A stretch of 35,904 nt of DNA from Candidatus Kuenenia stuttgartensis. GTDB taxonomy: Bacteria > Planctomycetota > Planctomycetia > Planctomycetales > Planctomycetaceae. Under the pieces are notes generated by a model. That model did no database searches and was not told the origin of the DNA. It worked only from the letters and a program-made list of their open reading frames with translations. A program made the translations under genes and the position numbers. Where the stretch lies: NCBI GenBank assembly GCA_945861975.1, contig CAMAXD010000016.1:1-35904 (forward strand), read 5' to 3'. Positions 25,614-34,500 of this stretch are shown in pieces. The stretch's first letter is position 1; the number at the start of each line of letters is the position of its first letter.

Positions 25614-26756
25614 TTAAAAGGAAACGCCCATCCTTAACATCATTGCCGCGTCCAGATCCTGCTGGAAAGCAATATTGGTATACTCGATGGACCTGTTAAA
25701 GACATAACCAGCTTCGACAAAGACAGATCGATTTTGTGGCTGCAGATGTTCCAGACCGAATACCAGCCGCAGGTCGCTCAGTGTGAGTTCATCCGCGACT
25801 CCACCGGTCCGCTTGACGGCCCAGGTGTTGCCGCCAAAGACTCCGCTAACATAGCCCCACGTCTCATGCTCAGAGCCACTCTTTGCCAAGCGGCAGGATA
25901 TTCTGGGTGAGGGAAACTGAATGTCATACTTCCATCGTGGCGAGGGCGTCCACTGTAGACCCATCGCTGGCAAAACCGGATAGTCATGGCGTCCCGTGTA
26001 AACAACACCACCAGAAACTGAAAGCGTTTTCGGTACCCATTGCCAGGTCAGAAGTCCGAGACCAAATAGCCGAAACGCGTTATCACTGGTCTGAAAATCG
26101 CTTCGAACCGACGGGGTCACCAAAATCATCGACCCGAGTCGTTCTGAGATCGGACGACGCCAAAACATCTTGACGCCAGTATCGTAGAGTGAATCAGGAA
26201 CATCAAAGATCGCCGCAGCCTCAAGTAGATCAGCCCGAAGGTAAGGCGTGATAGATATCACATTGTCCATACTTCCCAGAGGTATCGCAAAACTGGCGCT
26301 GGTGTCGACCGTCCGCACGACGATGCCAGTGGCAGGATCATCGCCGATCGAACCATAGCTCACCTGAACACCCTGGATAAAACCATTTCGATGGCGAACC
26401 AGGGGAATCTCACAGTCGCCGGACTGTTCGCAATCCTGCTCCGCGCAGATTGCATCATCAGTGAAGCCCACAGGTTCAACGGTGCCGTCTTCGGCACCGT
26501 TCACCGCATAACCCGTGTTATGGAAGTCATCTTGCCCTTCAATCAAGGAGCCATTCTCAAAAGCGTTTTCCTGTTGCATTGTCTTTGTCATTGGGTGTGA
26601 GACAAAGACGGGGGTAAATTCCGAAGCCCCGGAGTCGCTTGCAAATGACGTAATCCGCAGAGCATTCAGGAAAAGCTCTTCGCCTCTTGCTAGCCCAAAA
26701 TTCGCGGCAAAAAGCAGAACGATCGGGATGCAAATCAGCGTACGACGAGACAGCAT
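25614..26756 (-). CDS. Predicted outer-membrane beta-barrel protein (DUF6268-like)
   Basis: 380 residues from ATG 26756. A signal peptide ('MLSRRTLICIPIVLLFAANF') is followed by a variable, acidic segment with several Cys ('CAEQDCEQSGDCEIP'). The last 240 residues are a series of amphipathic beta strands: 'NVISITPYLRADLLEA', 'GSMILVTPSVRSDFQ', 'GLGLLTWQWVPKTLSVSGGV', 'SVFVEAGYVFNRSIEY' and a final strand ending in Phe ('MMLRMGVSF'). A C-terminal phenylalanine is typical of BAM-inserted barrels. The general pattern is like DUF6268 proteins of planctomycetes, from memory. Function unknown. It converges on scpB, 20 bp away. Confidence 0.65.
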   Translation of the reverse strand: MLSRRTLICIPIVLLFAANFGLARGEELFLNALRITSFASDSGASEFTPVFVSHPMTKTMQQENAFENGSLIEGQDDFHNTGYAVNGAEDGTVEPVGFTDDAICAEQDCEQSGDCEIPLVRHRNGFIQGVQVSYGSIGDDPATGIVVRTVDTSASFAIPLGSMDNVISITPYLRADLLEAAAIFDVPDSLYDTGVKMFWRRPISERLGSMILVTPSVRSDFQTSDNAFRLFGLGLLTWQWVPKTLSVSGGVVYTGRHDYPVLPAMGLQWTPSPRWKYDIQFPSPRISCRLAKSGSEHETWGYVSGVFGGNTWAVKRTGGVADELTLSDLRLVFGLEHLQPQNRSVFVEAGYVFNRSIEYTNIAFQQDLDAAMMLRMGVSF

Positions 26757-27139
26757 AGAAGTTCCCGACCATTAACCAAGGACCTACTCAACTCACAAGG
26801 GCAGCATCAATCATTGTTCGGATCGCGCAGTGCCGTCTGGTTATTAGGTGTAATCGTCGGCATTTTTCAAACCCTGAAAGGGTGTCGTTTCTGCGAATGA
26901 CCTGACGTATTCGTCTTCAACCGGTCCATTGTCCGGCAGTTTGCTTCCTTGATGAGCACACTTCGGCAGGTTCTTCTGAACATCGGCTGAAGTCTTCTTA
27001 AAGCACCAGAGGCCTGCTATCCTTTGGCACTGCTTGTGATACCGATGAAATGACGAATCCCAGTGAGAAGATGCTAACCCTGCGGATGGAGCTTTCGAAT
27101 ACGCCCCCTTCTCTCGACTCCACTTAAACTTATCAAACT
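26757..27139. other. Divergent intergenic region upstream of suhB
   Basis: About 380 bp with no convincing ORF. ACCCTGAAAGGGT near 26870 forms a small perfect stem (five pairs, GAA loop) and may be another short dispersed palindrome. No clear promoter motif is recognised. Confidence 0.4.
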
Positions 27140-27937
27140 ATGAAGCCATCAGAATTCAAAGCGGACGATCTGCACCTCTGGCTCTCCGCCGCAGTCGAAG
27201 CCGCCCAACAGGGTGGAAAAGTTCTTCAGGAATGGATTGGACGATTTTCTGTCCGGGAGAAGAGTCGGTCCAACCTCGTCACCGAAGCGGATGAAGCCTC
27301 ACAGTCGGCGATCGTCGAAAGTCTCAAGCGGCATTTTCCAAACCATGGATTCCTCGGCGAAGAAAATCTCAACGATCGAACGCCGGGGACAGAAGCTTTC
27401 TGGATTATCGACCCACTCGATGGCACCACAAATTATGTGCACGGCTTCCCGTACTACTGCGTATCGATCGCATTGTCTGTTGGTGGTCGAATTGTTGTCG
27501 GTGTTATCCATGACCCAACTCGCAACGAAACTTTCTCGGCGGTAATTGGACACGGTGCGTTTCGCAACGGCCTGCGCATTCAGACGAGTGGGGAGACAGA
27601 AATGAAGTCTGCGATGGCAATTGCAAGCTTGCCCGTCGCAACGGATCCCGAGAACCCGGCAGTGAAGAGATTCCTGAAAGCACTCACACAACTGCAAACC
27701 GTACAAAGGACGGGCTCAGCAGCGTTGAATCTGGCTTACGTCGCTTGCGGTCAAATTGATGCGTTTTGGTCCACCAGTCTATACGCATGGGATGTTGCAG
27801 CGGGAGCCTTACTGGTTTCTGAAGCTGGAGGATCCATTACAACCCTTACAGGCGATGAATTTGATGCTTTCGTTCCAAGCCTGCTTGCTGCCAGTACTGC
27901 GACACTTCGCCAGAAACTCGTAACCGCATTCCTTTGA
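27140..27937 (+). CDS. suhB: Inositol-1-monophosphatase family protein
   Basis: 265 residues from ATG 27140, the normal length. The metal-binding signatures are all present: Gly73-Glu-Glu-Asn76 in 'FLGEENLND', Asp91, Asp94 and Gly95 in 'IDPLDGTTNYVHGFP', and Trp217-Asp218 in 'YAWDVAAGALLVSEAGG'. The N-terminal 'NLVTEADEASQSAIV' is the usual Thr/Asp contact. The enzyme hydrolyses inositol monophosphates, or related sugar or nucleotide phosphates; SuhB homologues also act on rRNA transcription in some bacteria. It precedes two very large exported-protein genes on the same strand with a 100-bp gap. A functional link is not evident. Confidence 0.93.
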   Translation: MKPSEFKADDLHLWLSAAVEAAQQGGKVLQEWIGRFSVREKSRSNLVTEADEASQSAIVESLKRHFPNHGFLGEENLNDRTPGTEAFWIIDPLDGTTNYVHGFPYYCVSIALSVGGRIVVGVIHDPTRNETFSAVIGHGAFRNGLRIQTSGETEMKSAMAIASLPVATDPENPAVKRFLKALTQLQTVQRTGSAALNLAYVACGQIDAFWSTSLYAWDVAAGALLVSEAGGSITTLTGDEFDAFVPSLLAASTATLRQKLVTAFL

Positions 27938-28036
27938 TTTCCTTCAACGCCTTCACCAGCCGCCAAATTCCGCCTAAACTAACAGGAGAGTCATTTTCGG
28001 AGTCCGCGTCATCTGATGCAGAAAGGAAGCGGGTCG

Positions 28037-31000
28037 ATGAGGCCATTAATCTGCCTGCTGTCACTGCAGCTTTGGATGATCTTGTCTGAATCTGAGCTTT
28101 ACGCTCAGTCTGATAACGCTCTGCTGCCACCATCCGGGACGAACGAAGCGGCTGCCGCAATTGCGGCGGAATCCAGTGTGGAGGCCGGGGCAATCCTGTT
28201 TCGGACTCCTCAGGGCCAACTGGTCCCGGTCTCTGATCTGCTGGGCAACGGCATTGTTGAAGAGATTCTGCAACGTGTTGAAGAACAGCGAAATGAGCCA
28301 CGCTTCACAGTATCTCAACTGGAAGTTCAGGGTCGCATTGATCAGGACGAAGTGCGCCTGAAAATTGATCTACAGATCCAGGTGAACTCCGTTAAAGAAT
28401 GGGTCATCGTTCCTCTGGCCCTTGGGGATGTTTATCTCGCCGGTCCACCGAAAGCAGTGTCGTCCGCGGTGAATGGGCAATCAATGCTCAGCACCGGTGA
28501 GCAGAATACTCAACAGTGGCATTTACGAGGTAAGGGGCTGCACACGATTTCGATGGACCTCGTTGGAAAAACAAGGGTCGTGTCACCGGGCGTCTCGCAG
28601 ATCAGCCTCAATCTTCCGGCCGCCCCAATCTCACATGCGATGTTTCAATTTGGCGGACCAGTTGAACTGTTGAAGCTTCCAGCATCCACTGTCGACAAGA
28701 CCACCCGTGATGAGCAAGGCGTGCGTAATGTTGAACTCTGGGGTCCGGGGCCTGGTTTTGGAATGACCTGGTCGCAGGTCGTTTCGCGAATCACGCAGAA
28801 GCCTGTTATTCAGGTTCAGAACCGCATGAAGCTGGACCTGACCACGATTCCTGTCACGCTGACAGGAACGCAGGTCCTTCAGATTAGCGGAAGCCCCTTG
28901 AGTGAAATTCCGGTTACGTTTCCGGCGGGGTTTCAACTTGTCGAAGCCGATGCTCGAAACGCTGCCGGGGTCTCCGTCCTGAACAACTTCGAAAGTCCTC
29001 CCACGGACGGTCCTGTTGCGGCGTTGTATCGTCTCACCTCCGCACTGGAAGGTACGCTGACTCTCTCATTTGACCTCGAACTCACGGGCCGTCAGTTTCC
29101 ACAGGACATCAGAGTCTCAATGCCGTCGGTTCGGGATGCTGGTCAGCAGCCGGGAGATTTGGATATTCTTGCTCCGACCGGACTTCTGGTTCAGCAAACA
29201 GAACTCCGGGGGGCTCAACGAATTCGTGTGACCTCGGAAGCCGATCTGAGTGTTGCCGCGACAGCATTTCGCATGCGATCACCCGAATCTCTGATTGCCC
29301 TGCACGTCGAGGAGACCGAAGCTCAGTTTGCGGTTTCCCCGGAACTCAGTTTGAAACCTGACCCACAGAACGTGGTGATGACAGTCCGTTATCCTGTGAA
29401 TGTGCTGAAAGGATCTCTGCTGGATCTCTCAATTATCTGGCCGGGTTACTCTGCCAACGAATGGCAAATCGTCCCTGGTACGCTTCGTCTGGAAACTGGA
29501 AAGAACAGTTTTCCGTTAACGAGGACTACTTCAGAAACAGACAAAGATATGCTGCAGGTGACTTTCCCTGAAAGGCAATCCGGGCAATTTACCGTCGTCT
29601 TCAGCGCGTATGCGCCTCTGGCGGAAGTGCGATCGGGAACAATACAATTACGTTGCCCGGAGGTTGCAACTCGACGCGCACAACCTTTTGTTATTCGAAC
29701 CATCGAGTCTGATGAATACTCTGTTCGCCCCATCAACATGGGAACAGGAGAACTCTTGCCGTCTGTGCCTGTTGCGGGGGCGTTGACGGGGATTGGAGTT
29801 GATGACGGATTGAAGTCGGAAAGCTGGCTTCACGATGATCCAACAAATCCTATTCGCCTCGAACTACCGGCGCAGGCGCCGTCGGTTAACGCGGAAATCA
29901 CCGTGGGATTACAACCTAGAGAGAACGGCATTGAAGTTCAACAATTGATCCATTTCGAGATCGAACATCGTGACTTGACGAGCCTTCAACTCCAGGTCCC
30001 GGATGGCATTCGTCGTCCCACAGTCCGAATCGCGGGGACAACCGAACCGCTTCGAGGGACCATTGAATCATCCAACTGGAGTTTCCGGCTTCCGGAAAGT
30101 CGGCGTGGCAGTCTCGACGTCGAGGTGACTTATTTGTGGTCAAGTCCGCTTGAGGCGGCACAGCCAACGAATTATGTGTATCAACTCCCGGTGATTATCC
30201 CGGAGTCCACAACGGTCCTCAGTATTCTTGCAGGAACAAGTTCTTTTAGCGGTCTCCGTATTCCGGATGATTCCACCTGGTCTCCGGTCTATTCAGAGAC
30301 TTTTGAATCCGCGATGCAAACGACACAGCCTGTGACTGTGATTCCAATTCAATGGACAGACCGGATGGCTCTGACTGCCTCCATAAGCCCCGATCTGGTC
30401 TTCGTCGGAACGACAATCATTGGCGGCCAGGCCATTACTTCAACACTTGCAGTTTATGATTCGGTCCCGGACTCCCTTGTCATTGAAACTCCTGAGGACT
30501 TAAAGCTGGAAACAATACTGCTCGGCAATCGTACATTGCGAGCAAGCGGCGCGGATTCCGTTGTCATGCCCCCCCAGAGAATCGCGGATCGGCGAGTCAC
30601 TCGTCGCACAATAGCCGTTGATAAGATCGACGGTATTGGCAGTGGCCCCGTACTCTTCGAGATTCGCGTTCGCGAAAAACTACCAGAAACAAAAGCACTG
30701 TGGTTATCTTCATTGTTCCGTAGAGCATCTATCGTCGGCGAGTCTGCGGCAGCTCCGGTTGTTTGGTGCGTTGGATCTCAGGACGAGTTTCAGGCGGTTT
30801 CTGCATCCACCACATTTTTGTCTTTGACCCAGCGAGGAGCAACAATGCTTCCGGGAGGTGAGACGGTTCGCAGTCTGGCAGATCGACAGCTTCTTGCCGT
30901 AGTTTCGCCTTACTCAGAGCACCTCCAGAATGTGATTATCGAGCGAGCGGATGAATGGTTGGGACAGCCCGGACGCCATGATTTATTTTTTGGTTCCTCA

Positions 31001-31414
31001 GAATCGGGTGCCCTGAAGCTTTATCTGGTCCCACATGTCGCTTTGCTGCTGGTTAGTGCATTAACTTGTGTTCTGTTCTATCTGACCTCCTGGCTTTTCA
31101 GAGGACTTACAATAACGGCCCCGACCCTGCTACTGATCTGTTTCGGTCTGGCCGCTTGGCTCTTTGTCCCGGAGCGAACTCTAATCGTGGCTCCTTACGT
31201 CGCAATGGGCATACTATTTGGATTTGTTTCTGCCACGATACAGCGAATGACCAGTGAACGAAGAATGAGATTCTCCGGGTCTTCAAAAGTTAACGAGTAT
31301 CCCACGGTCTTTGGTTTCTCTGGCGTAATGACGTCACCATTGCCGGATTCCGGTGGTCCGATTTCCGCTCAGAACTCGCGTGCTTCGGATGTGACAGTGG
31401 GTTCCGCTGGCTAA
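28037..31414 (+). CDS. Large exported beta-rich protein with C-terminal membrane helices (unrecognised family)
   Basis: 1125 residues from ATG 28037 (GGAAG about nine bases upstream); the frame is open to 28016, but that start has no ribosome binding site. A signal peptide ('MRPLICLLSLQLWMILSESE', then 'LYAQ') precedes a conserved-looking lead ('ILFRTPQGQLVPVSDLLGNG') and a beta motif ('SQLEVQGRIDQDEVRLKIDL' with 'WVIVPLALG'). About 900 residues of predicted beta sandwiches follow, rich in Leu, Val, Thr and Pro. Residues about 1000-1073 form three membrane helices ('VPHVALLLVSALTCVLFYLT', 'APTLLLICFGLAAWLFVPER', 'VAPYVAMGILFGFVSATIQR'), followed by a polar tail. No enzyme motif or known domain is recognised. 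The topology suggests a long extracytoplasmic part anchored by the C-terminal helices. It is followed by a protein of the same design. Confidence 0.8.
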   Translation: MRPLICLLSLQLWMILSESELYAQSDNALLPPSGTNEAAAAIAAESSVEAGAILFRTPQGQLVPVSDLLGNGIVEEILQRVEEQRNEPRFTVSQLEVQGRIDQDEVRLKIDLQIQVNSVKEWVIVPLALGDVYLAGPPKAVSSAVNGQSMLSTGEQNTQQWHLRGKGLHTISMDLVGKTRVVSPGVSQISLNLPAAPISHAMFQFGGPVELLKLPASTVDKTTRDEQGVRNVELWGPGPGFGMTWSQVVSRITQKPVIQVQNRMKLDLTTIPVTLTGTQVLQISGSPLSEIPVTFPAGFQLVEADARNAAGVSVLNNFESPPTDGPVAALYRLTSALEGTLTLSFDLELTGRQFPQDIRVSMPSVRDAGQQPGDLDILAPTGLLVQQTELRGAQRIRVTSEADLSVAATAFRMRSPESLIALHVEETEAQFAVSPELSLKPDPQNVVMTVRYPVNVLKGSLLDLSIIWPGYSANEWQIVPGTLRLETGKNSFPLTRTTSETDKDMLQVTFPERQSGQFTVVFSAYAPLAEVRSGTIQLRCPEVATRRAQPFVIRTIESDEYSVRPINMGTGELLPSVPVAGALTGIGVDDGLKSESWLHDDPTNPIRLELPAQAPSVNAEITVGLQPRENGIEVQQLIHFEIEHRDLTSLQLQVPDGIRRPTVRIAGTTEPLRGTIESSNWSFRLPESRRGSLDVEVTYLWSSPLEAAQPTNYVYQLPVIIPESTTVLSILAGTSSFSGLRIPDDSTWSPVYSETFESAMQTTQPVTVIPIQWTDRMALTASISPDLVFVGTTIIGGQAITSTLAVYDSVPDSLVIETPEDLKLETILLGNRTLRASGADSVVMPPQRIADRRVTRRTIAVDKIDGIGSGPVLFEIRVREKLPETKALWLSSLFRRASIVGESAAAPVVWCVGSQDEFQAVSASTTFLSLTQRGATMLPGGETVRSLADRQLLAVVSPYSEHLQNVIIERADEWLGQPGRHDLFFGSSESGALKLYLVPHVALLLVSALTCVLFYLTSWLFRGLTITAPTLLLICFGLAAWLFVPERTLIVAPYVAMGILFGFVSATIQRMTSERRMRFSGSSKVNEYPTVFGFSGVMTSPLPDSGGPISAQNSRASDVTVGSAG

Positions 31415-31564
31415 TCCGTCCGTCAATTACCTCAGTTTCAAATTGAATTCGGGATTAACGAAGTAACTTTTTCACCTCGACTTCGAGGATACCACTTTCC
31501 TCTGGATGATGCATTTCGCAAAAGTTGTCGCGACTAATTCCCGGTCTGGGACTGACGGATCTTC

Positions 31565-34500
31565 ATGAACGTTCTGGCCTTACTTCTGATGATGCTGATG
31601 CAGAATTCGACCAATGGATCGAATCCCGGCGATCATGCGCAGAACGAGACTCATGAACTCTCGGCTGAAACCGTGCCTCTTGATGAGATCAGACAGCGTG
31701 CGAACGCCGGAGAATATGTTCCCGTACCGCGGAGCGGATTAGACAAGATTCGGACGAAGAGTCAGGAATCGGAACAACCTGAGTTCTCAAAGAATCGATC
31801 GAGAATCAGCAACGCGTTGTACGAAGCCACTCTGGAGGGCTCACGGATCACCTCGGGCAAGGTTGAACTCCGATTCTATGAAAATGAAGAACATTCAACA
31901 GCCAGCACTGACGACCAACTCGCTTTGACTCCCCCGTCTCAGTCCGAAATTCAAAACGGAAACCGTTCCGACCGATCAAATGGAGGGGCGCTGCTGTTGG
32001 GAACAACCAACCTTCAGCAACTGAAACTAACGGATGATCAGGGGCTCGTGACACTTGGATCCGACGCCTCACGCCGGATATTTGTGCTCCGATCCGGCGT
32101 GCCGACACTTCTTTCCGGCACATGGACGGCCGAAGGGCTTGTGGCCGGCAACGTCATCATGTTTCGGTTCTCACTGCCGAAAGCCACAACTTCAAAATTC
32201 CTGCTGCATACTCCTCCCGGAATTCAGGTCAGCAGCGTGGGCAGTTTAGTTCTTGGCCCGGAGATTTCTGAGTCGCGCTCGACGTGGACTCTGATCCCGG
32301 GGGATTCATCACGTTTGACGATAAGTTGTCGACCCCAGTCTGACCTGAAGTCTCAGGAATCTCTGACGCTAAACGGTTTCACTGCCAGTCATATTGCTTC
32401 CGGAGAAATACTGACATCGCGCTGGACAATCGGCTTACCCACATCGGTTGTTCATCCGATTACCATCGTGGCCCGCATTCCGGAAAGCATGCGAGTCAAT
32501 GAGGTTTCTCTTGAGGACAAGCGGCCCGTCGATTGGTCCGTCGTAAAAGAGAATAATCAATTCCTTTTGAAGATGTCGATCCCGAAGGTGACATCAGGTG
32601 CCGTGATAACGATCTCAGCAGAGTCCATACTGCCTCAGTCCGAAACATGGAACCTCCCCATGCTTTCGCCATCTCATTGGGTTAGTACGGACAATCAGTA
32701 TAAAGGCCTGATTCTTCTGCCGATGAGCCAGATCAGCGTGTTACTTCCGTCGACGATCAAGCTTGATGAGTGGACTCTGGTTGGAATTCAGGAACGAGAT
32801 GTTGTTACCCGCCCTGATCAGTCAAGGGAGTATCAACTGACTCAGTTTCTACCCGAGGCATCCGCAGTCGTTCGCACGTCGACGAACCAACCACGAATCA
32901 GTGAAGCCCTTGCAACCATTGTCGAGCCGGCCGGGCGTCTCGCAACAGTCCGCTGCCTTGCGAATGTCAGTTGTGAGGCGGCTCCTGTTGTGGAACTGAG
33001 GTGGCCCGTGACCCCGGGATGGCAAGTGATCGCAGTCCGCTATGCATCTAACTTCCGGTCTCTGTTTTTTGAAGCGACCGATGTGAGTTCTGCGTCAGAT
33101 GTCAGTTTGCTGACAGTTCATCTTCCGGAAGCACTTGAACCGGGAGCATCGCGTCTGCTCGAAATTCAGTTGCAACAGACCGACACTGCGGACCAACTGT
33201 TACTCGCGCTTCCGCTGCAGTCGATCCCGGAGTCCGAAAGAACCATTTCAGTCGTGATGTTTCCGCCAGCATTTACTCTGAACACCGACCTGCAGCGACG
33301 ATGGAGCATGGGACGTCGGTCAATGAGTCGCGACGAAGTGCTGCAACAAATGTCCTGGTTCCCGGCCAGTCGTTTTCTTTCTGGTATGGAAGCCTTCGAA
33401 ACGGGAAATGCAATATCGTTGACACCACAAATCTATTCCCCAACAAACAATCTCATTGGCACTGAACAGCAATTTGAGCACACAATCCGAATCATAGACG
33501 GGCTGATTGTGGAGAATTCACGAATTCAGATCCCTGCGGAAATGCAGACGAACAACAACCTCACTGTGACTGTAACGTCCAGCGCGAGTCCTGACCTGAG
33601 ATGGACCGTCGATGGTGAATCTGTCGCCGCCCGACGCGTAGACGATCCCGATCTGACATCTGAATGGAAGCGATGGACGATCCCATTAAAGAATCCCGGC
33701 ATAGGATCGTCGGTTGTTGTTCGGTGCGAATCTCGACGGACGGTAAGTCCTGAATTCACCGCAACAATCCCTGTACCGGACTCAACACTGCCACTCGAAG
33801 GGACGCTTCAATTATTCGCCAGCGATGAAGGACTACTCTCAGTCAGTGGCCTGGCCAGAGACAATCGGGATTCAGAACCACAATCAACGGTCTGGAAGTT
33901 ACCCCCTGGTCTTTCGGCTGTTCGTGTCAGAGTCGATGTGAATCCGGGGCTGGAGTCAGGTCAGGCAATCGACCTGCATATTCTCCACCTGATCAGTGAG
34001 GAAAGTGGATCCCTGCACCGTGAACTTCTGGCCGTCGCAAACGTCGCTCGCAGCGCGGGACAGAATTCATTACCACTGGCATTGCCGGAACATCTGCATC
34101 CACTGGTTCTTGTCGACGGACATCGTGTGCAGCTTCAGCAAACGCCCGCGGGCTTTTCTATTCCACTGCCTCTGACCTCTGCAGACTGCCAGGTCATCGT
34201 GCGCTGGACTGAATCAGCCAGTCGTTCACGGCGCGTCACGGGAGAACGTGAACTTCCCCGACTTTTTCTGAATGAACTGGCAGTTCCGCAATGCACTCAT
34301 CACTTCCTCGTCGATCCGGAACTCGAACTGCAGTCCCCCGAAAATCCATTTGCTGCGACTGAACCTGCCGTCATCTCCGGGATTCTGGACCGACTCCTGA
34401 TCAGCACGAATGATGGAAGCCGAATGATGCAGTCTCAGGATTCTCGCTCCGTTCCTGCGGAAATCCGGCAGTTCATCATTCAATGGCAACTTGCAGTAGT

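Noticed and set aside
31415-31564. Possible extra small gene between the two giant genes
   Set aside because: Only 150 bp, no start with ribosome binding site and no sustained frame.
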